64,000 nt of DNA from Saccharibacillus kuerlensis DSM 22868 (GTDB lineage Bacteria > Bacillota > Bacilli > Paenibacillales > Paenibacillaceae). The position numbers and the translations under genes are program-made. Positions 37,900 through 46,357 of this stretch are shown here, piece after piece (position 1 is the stretch's first letter; each line of letters starts with the position of its first letter). The stretch spans positions 79,127 through 143,126 of the forward strand of contig NZ_KB899279.1 in NCBI RefSeq assembly GCF_000378145.1, written 5' to 3'. The notes under the pieces are model-generated. The model was not told where the DNA came from and did no database searches. It saw nothing but the letters and a program-made list of their open reading frames with translations.

Positions 37900-38367
37900 A
37901 TGAAGCATAGATTTGCCGCGATACTTCGCAGAAGTATTCCGGCTGCCCTGATTCTGTCCTTACTGCTGCTTCCTGTCGGCCGCTCGGCCGAAGCCTGGGA
38001 GCCATTCGATAATTTCATGAACGGAATTGAAACGTTCGGCAAGCTCCCGTCCGAAGTCAATCAGCTGCGTCAAAGTTACGAGAAAACCGTAGACGAACTG
38101 GAAGGCGCCAAAGCCGATATCCAGGCTTATCGAAACGAAATGGAAATATACCGAAATGAGATTAATCAGCTTAACGAACAGAATAAACTTCTTGATGAAC
38201 AGAACCGACAGCTGCAGCAGACCGTCACAGCCCTGAATGCCGTACAGGAAGAACGAGAGCAAAGCTCAAGAACGTTGAAGACGGTTATTTTTGTTCTTGT
38301 CGGCCTTCTTGTAGGTTATTTCATATTCATTCGCGTTCTGCGCCTCGGACTGCGCGGTAGACGATGA
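37900..38367 (+). CDS. Membrane protein with periplasm-side coiled coil, function unknown
   Basis: 155 aa. A signal peptide or membrane segment at residues 13-30 (IPAALILSLLLLPVGRSAEA) is followed by a coiled coil from about 45 to 125 rich in Glu, Gln and Asn, and a C-terminal membrane segment (TVIFVLVGLLVGYFIFI) ending in Arg-rich sequence. No catalytic domain is recognised. It is 13 bp ahead of an AIM24 gene and probably cotranscribed with it. I do not know a family for it. Confidence 0.8.
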   Translation: MKHRFAAILRRSIPAALILSLLLLPVGRSAEAWEPFDNFMNGIETFGKLPSEVNQLRQSYEKTVDELEGAKADIQAYRNEMEIYRNEINQLNEQNKLLDEQNRQLQQTVTALNAVQEEREQSSRTLKTVIFVLVGLLVGYFIFIRVLRLGLRGRR

Positions 38368-38380
38368 TCGGAGGATATGC

Positions 38381-39088
38381 ATGAACATTATCCATGAACA
38401 ATCCGGAGACTCGTTCGGCGCGCAGGCCTATACGTTCGAACTGGATGAGCACGATACAGCCCATGTGCTGCACCCGCAGCAGATTGCCGTTTACCGCGGT
38501 GACCCGCGCAATCGCAGCGACAGGCTGCTTGAAATCAGCCGAATGATGCGCAAACGCAAGTTGATTCGCGCCGACTTCAAAGGCGAGTGTGCGTTCACCG
38601 CCGTACTGCCAGCGGGATTCGGCCTTCAGACACTCGACCTTTCAGGCGGAAGCGATATGCTGTACGATTTTCGGCAGCTCTTCTTCTATACGGACGGTAT
38701 TCAGATGAAAAGCCGCATTTTGAAGCTCAAAAACATGCTAATCACTCAAGACGCGATCAAAATGAAATTTTCCGGCGAAGGACAAATTGGCATTATGACG
38801 CAGGGCACGGTTTTTCAAGCGGAACTGCATGAGACGGAACCGATCTACATCAATGCCGGCAGCATCCTCGCCTATCCGGAGAACGCGAAGCTTGACCTTG
38901 CCGTTTACGGTAACCACCTCGCCAGCCAACATATGAACTATCATTGGAAAATGACCGGCCGCGGTCATATTTTGCTTCAAGCCGGCGGAACGCGCAGCCA
39001 AGAACTGCGCGAACATATGGAAGACGAGGGACTCGTCAAGCGGATTTTAAGAGAAGCGATTCCTTTCGGTAACGTTTTTATTAAATAG
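38381..39088 (+). CDS. AIM24 family protein
   Basis: 235 aa of the AIM24 (TRAP-like beta-roll) family, named for a mitochondrial biogenesis protein but common in bacteria. Typical elements are TDGIQMKSRILKLKNML, GQIGIMTQGTVFQAELHETEPIYINAGSILAYPENAKLDLAV and GRGHILLQAGG. No signal peptide or metal motif is seen. GGAGG precedes the ATG. AIM24-like proteins often occur near stress genes; here the Ter cluster begins 0.6 kb downstream on the other strand. Confidence 0.88.
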   Translation: MNIIHEQSGDSFGAQAYTFELDEHDTAHVLHPQQIAVYRGDPRNRSDRLLEISRMMRKRKLIRADFKGECAFTAVLPAGFGLQTLDLSGGSDMLYDFRQLFFYTDGIQMKSRILKLKNMLITQDAIKMKFSGEGQIGIMTQGTVFQAELHETEPIYINAGSILAYPENAKLDLAVYGNHLASQHMNYHWKMTGRGHILLQAGGTRSQELREHMEDEGLVKRILREAIPFGNVFIK

Positions 39089-39089
39089 C

Positions 39090-39133
39090 TTTATACAATC
39101 CACTAGCGACTCTAATCAGAGTTTTGAATCACG
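39090..39133 (+). repeat. 44-bp direct repeat, copy 1
   Basis: Starts TTTATACAATCCACTAGC and ends TTTTGAATCACG. A second copy 118 bp downstream (39208-39251) differs at one base. Both contain the small dyad ACTCTAATCAGAGT. Confidence 0.9.
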
Positions 39134-39161
39134 GAACGGTTTAGCCGTGATTCAAAACTTT
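39121..39161 (+). terminator. Terminator-like hairpin after the AIM24 gene
   Basis: GTTTTGAATCACGG and CCGTGATTCAAAAC, 14-bp perfect arms, followed by TTT. The left arm lies in repeat copy 1. Confidence 0.7.
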
Positions 39162-39207
39162 CCAGGGAGCGATCTAATCGAATGCTATAAAGCTTGGCTT
39201 CCTCGAG

Positions 39208-39251
39208 TTTATACAATCCATTAGCGACTCTAATCAGAGTTTTGAATCACG
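39208..39251 (+). repeat. 44-bp direct repeat, copy 2
   Basis: 43 of 44 bases are identical to 39090-39133, but the hairpin partner sequence is missing after this copy. Confidence 0.9.
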
Positions 39252-39261
39252 TATCCAACAC

Positions 39262-39302
39262 AAAAGCCGCCTTCCCGTTCATACGGTGAAGGCGGCTTTT
39301 TA
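39262..39302. terminator. Bidirectional terminator between AIM24 and the acidic protein gene
   Basis: AAAAGCCGCCTTC and GAAGGCGGCTTTTT with an inner CGTT/ACGG stem. Confidence 0.92.
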
Positions 39303-39346
39303 TTAAGCCGTATCATCTATTGATTCTACAGCGATTATTGTTCGTG

Positions 39347-39646
39347 CTAAACCTCTTGTTCTTCCCCCGGCTCCTGTTCTTCCTGCTCCATGGTGTCCCA
39401 GGCTGCATCAACCAGATTGTCGAATGCATCGTCGTCGCTTTCGATATATTCTTCCAGCGCCAAGATTTCTTCTTCCGGTCCCGGATCTTTCAAGAAGTGC
39501 AGACTGTACTCCCAAGCGTTGCCGTTCTTGCTGTAGATGGTCAGCTCATAAGGCTCTCGGTGTCCATCGGCCTCCACTTCGACTTTCCCCATATAACTCT
39601 TGTCTTCCCGACGCTCCATACGTGCATTCAAAATCTTGATGTTCAT
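39347..39646 (-). CDS. Small acidic protein of unknown function
   Basis: 99 aa, beginning MNIKILNARMERREDKSY. The first 60 residues look like a compact alpha/beta fold (HREPYELTIYSKNGNAWEY), the rest is very acidic (EEEILALEEYIESDDDAFD and a Glu-rich tail). GAGGAGG is ten bases before the ATG. No family is recognised. It is 43 bp after telA on the same strand and may be the last gene of the Ter cluster transcript. Confidence 0.75.
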   Translation of the reverse strand: MNIKILNARMERREDKSYMGKVEVEADGHREPYELTIYSKNGNAWEYSLHFLKDPGPEEEILALEEYIESDDDAFDNLVDAAWDTMEQEEQEPGEEQEV

Positions 39647-39689
39647 GTCTGACCGTCCTCCTCTTTCTTCATATTCCTAGTGTATGGGC

Positions 39690-40820
39690 TTATTCAAGCA
39701 GACTTGAGATCGACTGCAGACGCTGCGCTTCGTTCTGCTGGCCGGCGCTTACCCGAGCCGGCTCCGAACCTTCTGGGCTTCCCTGCATCAGCCCTAAGCG
39801 GCTGTGCATCTGCTTGTTAATTTCCGTCATGCGGCCGGTCTGTTCTGTCGCCGATTGGATAATTGTACGATTGGACTGTTCATACAGATCCATCGCCGAG
39901 AACAGATCGCCCATCGCACGCTCGACAGCCTCCATTTGCATAGCCGGCTTGCCAAGCAGATCGTTCGTTTTCTGCGTCGTTTCTTTTAACATGCGCGAAT
40001 TGTCCTCGAACATGTTTTGCAGCGTCTGATTGGCCGTATTGACGGCTTCAATCGTCTCCATCTGATCCTGCAGCGCCATTGCGATCATCGCAGATACGGT
40101 GATCAGATGCTGAGTCTTGTCGATTGTGGCGTCAACGGAGTCGATCAGCTTGTCGTTATTGTCGTTAATAATGTCAGCACCGGCAATCGCTTGCTGATAC
40201 AGCAGAATCATTTCAGTAAACGACTGGATACGGGTAACCACTTTGCGCAGTCCGCGCTCCAGCGTCGTTTTACGTCCTTCATTTTCCGGCTTTGCAATCT
40301 CTTCCTCGAACAAAGCTTTCAAGCGGTTGCCCATTGCAATTCGCATCTGCAAATTATAAACTTCCTCAATCGCCGTCCGTTTAAGGTTGCGCATATACGC
40401 CATATTTTCCTCAAGCGTATCTTTGCCGTTGCGCAGAGAAACGACAATTGCATCGACATTGGTCTTAACCGATTGATATTTATAAATATAATTTTTGAGC
40501 GGGGTCTTGCGCATAAGCTTATCGAAAAAACCAAGCTGCTGGCTCTTGCTGAGCGAATCGATCTCGCTTCTCAGACGAAGAATATTGCTGCCGACTTCCG
40601 AGCGCTTGCCCGATACCATATCATTGACCGGACGCTGCAGCATCTCCAGCGATTGGCCCGCCTTCTCCATCGTACGCTGACCCATCCGCCCGATCTGATC
40701 CATCAGATCGTCGAGCTGCAGATTATCGGTATTGGCGACTTTCTGAATCACCTGTTTTGCTTCCTGCTCGACTTTGTCCATATCGTTTTTTTTCAATTCG
40801 ACGGCAAGATTCATAGACAT
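39690..40820 (-). CDS. Toxic anion resistance protein TelA family
   Basis: 376-aa cytoplasmic, almost wholly helical protein of the TelA/KlaA family (B. subtilis YaaN and YceH). Characteristic stretches are GFFDKLMRKTPLKNYIYKYQ, RMAMGNRLKAL-like residues near 165 and DATIDKTQHLITVSAMIAMALQDQ. The ATG at 40820 follows GGAGG by seven bases. It lies 74 bp after an XpaC-like gene, reproducing the xpaC-yaaN pair of B. subtilis. The family is linked to tellurite and envelope stress; its mechanism is unknown. Confidence 0.93.
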   Translation of the reverse strand: MSMNLAVELKKNDMDKVEQEAKQVIQKVANTDNLQLDDLMDQIGRMGQRTMEKAGQSLEMLQRPVNDMVSGKRSEVGSNILRLRSEIDSLSKSQQLGFFDKLMRKTPLKNYIYKYQSVKTNVDAIVVSLRNGKDTLEENMAYMRNLKRTAIEEVYNLQMRIAMGNRLKALFEEEIAKPENEGRKTTLERGLRKVVTRIQSFTEMILLYQQAIAGADIINDNNDKLIDSVDATIDKTQHLITVSAMIAMALQDQMETIEAVNTANQTLQNMFEDNSRMLKETTQKTNDLLGKPAMQMEAVERAMGDLFSAMDLYEQSNRTIIQSATEQTGRMTEINKQMHSRLGLMQGSPEGSEPARVSAGQQNEAQRLQSISSLLE

Positions 40821-40894
40821 GAATATTCCTCCTTTTACGGCGCACAGGTCCGATTATGAGTTCGAACACAAGCCGACTCGACTGCGCGAATATG

Positions 40895-41662
40895 TTAATC
40901 TGAAGTCCGATAACGCTGCTGAATCAGATCGATGCGGCTCTGGAGTTCAATCAGATCACGGTGCTCGATCGTCTCCACATAGAGCGAAAGCCGGGAGTCG
41001 ATATCCTTGATGCCGTCCAGCAGCAGCCGGCGATTTTTGCGCTTGGCTTCACCGCTTAGCTTCAGGAAAGGATTGATGGCACCGTTTAGATCCTTGAACA
41101 CCAGCCGCTGAATATTATGATTGATCTTGCTGTCGTTCAATTCTTTGAGCTGAGGAATCAGACGGGAAATGCGGACAAGCAGCGACATCGTCTTTTCGAC
41201 AATTTCGTTATCCAGTGCATTTTTCTGCCCTTCGGAAATAATAAGTTCTTCAATAACGGAAATGTATTCGTGCACCGGATCCCATAGATCGTCCGGTTCC
41301 GCAGCTGCCCGGGATGCAGCGGACGGCTGCGGGTTCGGTACTTTCGGCGCCGATGCTGTCGCAGCCGGCGCAGCTTTACGTTCAGTGACTCCCTCCCGCC
41401 GACGACGTTCTACCGCTTCATCGACAGCTGGAATCCCTGTTCTTCTTCCACTTGGAGGAAGGGCTTCAGACTGTGACGACACCTCAATTGGAACCGGCTT
41501 AGACTTCTGCTTCTTAAATGCGCCGATACTTACCAGTACCGCTCCACCGGGGATAAGCATCGAGATGAATTCCGGCAGAAATCCTTGGGATACGAACGCA
41601 ACGGCATAACCTGCAACAAAGGCCGTGATAGGCAGGCCGTAACGTTTAATATAATTGATCAT
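40895..41662 (-). CDS. xpaC: XpaC-like protein (5-bromo-4-chloroindolyl phosphate hydrolysis family)
   Basis: 255 aa. Two hydrophobic segments at residues 8-50 (LPITAFVAGYAVAFVSQGFLP and MLIPGGAVLVSIGAF) anchor it in the membrane. An Ala/Pro/Ser-rich linker (about 60-125) leads to a helical C-terminal domain with LDNEIVEKTMSLLVRISRLI and RLVFKDLNGAINPFLKLSGE. Despite the family name the biochemical activity is not proven. It is paired with telA downstream. Confidence 0.85.
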   Translation of the reverse strand: MINYIKRYGLPITAFVAGYAVAFVSQGFLPEFISMLIPGGAVLVSIGAFKKQKSKPVPIEVSSQSEALPPSGRRTGIPAVDEAVERRRREGVTERKAAPAATASAPKVPNPQPSAASRAAAEPDDLWDPVHEYISVIEELIISEGQKNALDNEIVEKTMSLLVRISRLIPQLKELNDSKINHNIQRLVFKDLNGAINPFLKLSGEAKRKNRRLLLDGIKDIDSRLSLYVETIEHRDLIELQSRIDLIQQRYRTSD

Positions 41663-41765
41663 GCCTTAACACCTCCAGCTTAATGGCAGAGTTTACGGCG
41701 TGTGTTCAAATCATCTATTGTTCAGGTCGGTCAGTCACCCTTCGAAGCCTACTTCTCTTTTTGAC

Positions 41766-42818
41766 TCAGATGCCCGAGATTTCGGTTTCGCTGCGGATCC
41801 TGTCCAGCCTTACAGCCTGCTCTACGTAACTTGCCTTGATTCCAAATTCCGGTTCCGGCACCTCACACGGTTCGCCGAATGCCGCCTTGACCGCCAAATA
41901 CGGAAAATTGACACCGGACAGACACGTAATATACAGACCGCCGGACATGCGCGGATTGATTTCCAGCAGTTTGGGAACACCTTTATTGTACTTCACCTGC
42001 ACATTAAAAGCATAGGGAATACGGCAATTTTCCGCGATCCGCCGCGATAGCGCCAGCAGCTCTTCGGAATACTCCAGATCGTACACGCGCCCTTCCGACT
42101 TGCGCCGGGGAACAGCAGCCAGCAGGTTGCCTGCCGCATCCGCCAGACAGTCGATACTGTATTCGTCGCCTTCCAGCAGCTCCATGACCATCAGATCGTC
42201 AAAGCGTTCTACAGAAGACAGTATCCGGAAAGTCTCCTCGTATGTCGTCTCCAGCGATACCCAACCGTAAAGCTCCTTCAGCGGGTCGCCGGCTTCCTGC
42301 TTAAGAATACGGAAGCCCATGCCGCCTTCGGATTCTGTGGGCTTGAAGCAGACCCGCTCGCCGGCTTCCGTCAGCTCACGATAAGCTTGTGCAAACTCCT
42401 CCGCCGTACGAACAACCCGATAAGCGGGAATTTCGACCACTCCGCGCCCTTCAAGCGAACGATAAAATTTTTCTTTATTCATCATATTCTCCAACAATTC
42501 CAGATCGCTGCATACCATGACGCGGGTACCGACTTCTGCGAAACGATCGATATTTCGGGCAATCAATTCCATATGCAGCCGCGGAATGAGAAGATCAATT
42601 CCGTGTCTGCGGCAAAAATCGAGACAGAATTGGATATATTCCTCGCCTTTAACCTGCGGCTCGGTCTCTTTGACATCGCAGGCACTGAGCGAGACATGAT
42701 CGATGTTGGGATGCGTACCGTAAAATTCAAATGCTTCTCCGTCTTCGTTGTCGCGGATCAGGTTCACATAATGATAAGCAACCGAGAACCAGCGGTTCAA
42801 CCATATTTTTCTCATCAT
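41766..42818 (-). CDS. ATP-grasp domain protein of the Ter-associated module
   Basis: 350 aa. The N-terminal third is a Rossmann-like preATP-grasp domain with DLLIPRLHMELIARNIDRF. The ATP-grasp core has CFKPTESEGGMGFRIL (ATP-binding lysine and glycine loop), VMELLEGDEYSIDCLAD and KLLEINPRMSGGLYI (metal-binding Glu and Asn). Such enzymes ligate a carboxylate to an amine with ATP. Neighbours are the HAD phosphatase upstream and XpaC/TelA downstream. The substrate is unknown; a nucleoside- or amino-acid-like compound is suspected from context. Confidence 0.88.
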   Translation of the reverse strand: MMRKIWLNRWFSVAYHYVNLIRDNEDGEAFEFYGTHPNIDHVSLSACDVKETEPQVKGEEYIQFCLDFCRRHGIDLLIPRLHMELIARNIDRFAEVGTRVMVCSDLELLENMMNKEKFYRSLEGRGVVEIPAYRVVRTAEEFAQAYRELTEAGERVCFKPTESEGGMGFRILKQEAGDPLKELYGWVSLETTYEETFRILSSVERFDDLMVMELLEGDEYSIDCLADAAGNLLAAVPRRKSEGRVYDLEYSEELLALSRRIAENCRIPYAFNVQVKYNKGVPKLLEINPRMSGGLYITCLSGVNFPYLAVKAAFGEPCEVPEPEFGIKASYVEQAVRLDRIRSETEISGI

Positions 42819-42900
42819 TCATCTTCCTCTTCGGGTTTTGGCAGTGCAGCATCAGGCGGAATTATGGTGTATTACGCGAAGCCGGACTCCCGGGTTTCGT

Positions 42901-43734
42901 TCAATCCGTTTTCTCTGCAGGCGATACGACGTCTACAGGGGGCAAAGCAAACCATTCGGCGATCTTGGCGATCAAATCCTCTGCTGCTCCCATGCCGTCG
43001 CGTTCGGTAAATGTATAAAGTCCAGCCTCCATATAGGAAGCATAAATTTCACCATGCCGGGGAACGATTGCATAATCGGCGGCCTGCAGCAGACTCTCGT
43101 CCAGCAGTGAATCGCCGGAAGCGGCAATTCGGGAAGCCCCTACCTGTTCTTTGACATACAGCAGTCCCGCTCCCTTGCTCACTCCATCGGGAACGAGATA
43201 CATCTTGCGTCCCTGTACGGATACATTCCATTTCATACCGGCAAGCTCTTTCCTAAAGTCTTCGACCTGATCGAGCGGCATCTTCTCCCGGTCCAGGATA
43301 ATCGAATAGAACAGGCTGTCCGAATGCCGATAAGACTTGACCCAATCCGGCGAGGAGATGCGGTCAAACGCCTCGATCACTTTACCCGCTTCCTCGCTGC
43401 TCTCCAGCGCCCGATTCACATGAAGCTGCCAATCGGGGTCCGGCACGCCATTGACCAGCACATTGCCACCGTTGCTTGTTACGGCGTACTGCGGCTTGAA
43501 AGTTTCCCGAATATAGAAAATGCGTTCGTACTGCTCGATCGTCCGTGTCGTCACCGGCACGAACAGCGCCGTTTTGGACAGTTCCGCGAGCAGACGTGCC
43601 GTCTCCGGTGACATGAACGAAATATGCTCACCTTGGTATAATTCTACCGGAATCAGTTCGGAAGCTTCAAAAGCTTCACCGATCGCTTTTTTTGAATAAA
43701 TGAGTGTCCGGTCGAGATCGCTTGCAAAGATCAT
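42901..43734 (-). CDS. HAD-superfamily (Cof-type) phosphatase of the Ter module
   Basis: 277 aa. Motif I is DLDRTLIYS near residue 6 (nucleophile Asp), motif II VPVTTRT, motif III lysine in DGVSKGAGLLYVK and motif IV ASGDSLLDESLLQAADYAIV. The cap domain lies between motifs II and III, as in Cof-type and sucrose-phosphatase-like enzymes. The start overlaps the stop of the StiP gene by four bases (ATGA). It is expected to remove phosphate from the product of the module. Confidence 0.9.
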   Translation of the reverse strand: MIFASDLDRTLIYSKKAIGEAFEASELIPVELYQGEHISFMSPETARLLAELSKTALFVPVTTRTIEQYERIFYIRETFKPQYAVTSNGGNVLVNGVPDPDWQLHVNRALESSEEAGKVIEAFDRISSPDWVKSYRHSDSLFYSIILDREKMPLDQVEDFRKELAGMKWNVSVQGRKMYLVPDGVSKGAGLLYVKEQVGASRIAASGDSLLDESLLQAADYAIVPRHGEIYASYMEAGLYTFTERDGMGAAEDLIAKIAEWFALPPVDVVSPAEKTD

Positions 43735-44882
43735 GCTTCGCCTCCGTTCAATGGTTTGATAATGCCGCAGCAGGAATAGGTCAGTCCCGGATACACTTCC
43801 ACAGGAACACCCCGATCTTCAGCAAGCAGCAAAATATGGCGCAGGTTGGGATTGTCGAGCCGGTCGACGAGGATTTTCCACGGTACCCGCCGCAGCAGGA
43901 CCCGGGTCGTTTCACCTACGCCAGGCTTGACCAGATTGACATCGCCAATTCCGTAATCCTGCTGGATTCGCGCAATATCTTGCATTCCCTGCCAAGTGGA
44001 TACGTTCGCCTCGGGCAGCTGTTCAAGCCTTGTCGCTTCACGCTTCGCTTCTTCACGGATCTCATCGAAATAAGCGCTCACCCGATCGACAAACAAATTG
44101 GATACGTCATCTTCAAGCCATTCCTTATAATATTTGGCTCCATGAAAATCGTCCGGTCCGATCAGATCTTCTCGCAGTACGGTACGACTCATCAGCCCTG
44201 ATACGGTCGAATTGAGGCAAGCGCTCGGGATCAGAAAATCTTCCCGCGTGCCGAATGTCTCCGAGCAGCGACCAGGATCGGCCAGAACGGCCAGATCGTC
44301 GCTCAACTCAACTCCGTATTTGTCCAGCATGATCTTCCGGGCTTCTGTCAGCACATTACGAATGGCTCCCTTGCCGGTCCAGCCATCGACGAACTGGATG
44401 CGCCGGCCTTCGTGCTCCCGCAGCATGTACAGCACCGCATTCTCGTCGATGCCTTTGCCGCGAATAATGGAAATGCTGTAATGAGGTAGCTCCACTCCGT
44501 GAATGTGCTTGAAGTAGCGTTTCATCAGAATGCCGATCGGTGTACCAGCTCGCGCCAGCGAAGCCAGTACAAGATTCGTTCCATGCCTCGCGGCCAGACG
44601 CTCCGAGACGATGCCGGCGGCAAGCGCCACTTTGCGTGCTGTCGCTTCCAGTGTCTCATGGAATAGAGCTAGGTACTCCGGCGTCGGGCGATATTCGATC
44701 GGCAGCATCTCCGAATAATGCGTGCCGCCCTGAATCGCTTCTTCCCGATCCTCCGTTCCTCGCTCAAGTTTTACATCGCTTAAGTCCTTCAGCAAAAAAA
44801 TAACATCATTGATGCTGTAGCTGCCCAACCGTTCAGGCACCGGCAGCGACCCGGCAGCAAGCCTCCCATTTGACATGTTCAT
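43731..44882 (-). CDS. StiP-family protein with C-terminal PELOTA RNA-binding-like domain
   Basis: 383 aa. The N-terminal 290 residues match the cysteine-protease StiP domain found in Ter operons, with EMLPIEYRPTPEYLALFHE, RAGTPIGILMKRYF, FVDGWTGKGAI and the Cys-containing FLIPSACLNSTVSGLMSRTV. The last 80 residues (KILVDRLDNPNLRHILLLAE and VPVEVYPGLTYSCCGIIKPL) fit the PELOTA_1 RNA-binding module. The N-terminal part also resembles a phosphoribosyltransferase-like fold, so protease activity is not certain. It overlaps both neighbours by four bases. Confidence 0.82.
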   Translation of the reverse strand: MNMSNGRLAAGSLPVPERLGSYSINDVIFLLKDLSDVKLERGTEDREEAIQGGTHYSEMLPIEYRPTPEYLALFHETLEATARKVALAAGIVSERLAARHGTNLVLASLARAGTPIGILMKRYFKHIHGVELPHYSISIIRGKGIDENAVLYMLREHEGRRIQFVDGWTGKGAIRNVLTEARKIMLDKYGVELSDDLAVLADPGRCSETFGTREDFLIPSACLNSTVSGLMSRTVLREDLIGPDDFHGAKYYKEWLEDDVSNLFVDRVSAYFDEIREEAKREATRLEQLPEANVSTWQGMQDIARIQQDYGIGDVNLVKPGVGETTRVLLRRVPWKILVDRLDNPNLRHILLLAEDRGVPVEVYPGLTYSCCGIIKPLNGGEA

Positions 44883-46357
44883 TCTCCTTCCTCCGACGGG
44901 CCGCTGGCAGCCCCTGCGGTGACCAAATGTACCAGCGGAATTCCGGTGTTCTCCAGCGCAGCCAGCAGTGGTTCAAGATTCGTCTCAACCGGCTGCCGTT
45001 CCAGGAAAACGAATATTTCGTCGTACTCTCCTGCAGGCACGTTATAAAAAAAGTTTGCGATTTCCGGATCATCGGGCGATACATGCGGAAATCCGCTGCG
45101 AACCGCATAACCTTCTTCGTCCAGCACGTGAATTGGACTGCGCGTACTGGACTGGTAACGGACCCCTTCGCCCAATTCGGCTGCGATTCTCATCGGTACA
45201 TACATGAATTCTCCAGTCCCTAGGCACAGCGTACGACGGCCTTGACGGATCAGTGCCAGATGCGAGGCCGACTCACTAATCTGCTGGTCCAGCGCAGCAT
45301 TGTTCTCCTCGTGCATGCCGAACCGGCCGGTCCATTCCAGATACGGACAAGTTGATTTCTTACCGGTCGAGTTAGTCGAAATCGCATTTGTATGAGTGAA
45401 GAAAGGGGTCAGGTCATGCCGGATCACCTTCATACTGCCGCTTCCGCGATACTCCGGCATAGACTGGGGCAGACGATTGACCGGTCCGCCTTCCACTTCG
45501 ATCCGCCCTTCGATCAATGCAAGGGTATCGATCGTAATCGACAGCTCTTTTTCCAATTCGGCAAACCGCTGCCGGTCTTCGGCATTGCGCCAGTCCAGCA
45601 GGCTTGCGACAACATAGCGACGGCGCGGATACTTGCTCTGCAGATCGCGAATAATATTCAGTGCCGTGTTCCCGGTCGTCACCTCGTCATCGACCAACAC
45701 GACTGTGTCTTCTCCTTCGAAGAAGGAATTTTCGCGGGCATAACAGCGATGAGACGTCGCATGCGAATGCTCTTCCTCAAAACTCAGCACTGGCTGCCGA
45801 TCAACCAGATCCTCTCTAGTCGTATGAAGAAATCGCGTATCGCCCGCGAAGCAGTCGTACATGGCATGTCCGAGTGCGGTCGCTGTTTCCGCAAAAGCGA
45901 TAAAGAGCGCGGGCTCGCCTGCGTGCAATTTGTTTGCTCTGAGCCGTCTGTAAAGCTCGCGTGCTTCGTTCCTATCGCCGCGAAATGCCGAGCAGACTTC
46001 TTCAAGGCTGCCGATGCCGCCCTTTTCAACCGCTTCGTTCTTACCATCTACCGCTTCCGAACGGCGGCGCTGCCACAGCAGAGCAAGCACCGCACCGCCG
46101 AGCAGAGATTGATGCGGATCGACCGGAATGTGCTTACCGAGAATTCGACTGACAAAGAGGAAACTGCGCTTTTTGTTAATTCGTGCAGCCATTTGAAACA
46201 GATCATCCGGCTCCAGTCCGAACGGATTCGAAGTCACACGTACCCGTACAGTCAGCCCTTCAGGCATTTCATATTGATACACCGGTACCGACTCGACTGA
46301 ATTCGCCGCCTCGGACAAATCAGCGGACGAGCAGTGCGGTAAAATTCTGGTTTTCAT
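44879..46357 (-). CDS. Phosphoribosyltransferase with C-terminal TRSP domain
   Basis: 492 aa. The PRTase domain (about residues 30-290) carries the PRPP-binding motif VVLVDDEVTTGNTALNIIRD near residue 220. The C-terminal part from about 320 has GRRTLCLGTGEFMYVPMRIA and the literal STRSPIHVLDEEGYAV from which the TRSP domain is named. The start overlaps the aldolase gene by 38 bases and has a modest GGGGTG site. In Ter operons this protein always accompanies the ATP-grasp, HAD, StiP and aldolase genes. It presumably joins a base-like group to ribose phosphate, or runs the reverse step. Confidence 0.88.
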   Translation of the reverse strand: MKTRILPHCSSADLSEAANSVESVPVYQYEMPEGLTVRVRVTSNPFGLEPDDLFQMAARINKKRSFLFVSRILGKHIPVDPHQSLLGGAVLALLWQRRRSEAVDGKNEAVEKGGIGSLEEVCSAFRGDRNEARELYRRLRANKLHAGEPALFIAFAETATALGHAMYDCFAGDTRFLHTTREDLVDRQPVLSFEEEHSHATSHRCYARENSFFEGEDTVVLVDDEVTTGNTALNIIRDLQSKYPRRRYVVASLLDWRNAEDRQRFAELEKELSITIDTLALIEGRIEVEGGPVNRLPQSMPEYRGSGSMKVIRHDLTPFFTHTNAISTNSTGKKSTCPYLEWTGRFGMHEENNAALDQQISESASHLALIRQGRRTLCLGTGEFMYVPMRIAAELGEGVRYQSSTRSPIHVLDEEGYAVRSGFPHVSPDDPEIANFFYNVPAGEYDEIFVFLERQPVETNLEPLLAALENTGIPLVHLVTAGAASGPSEEGE

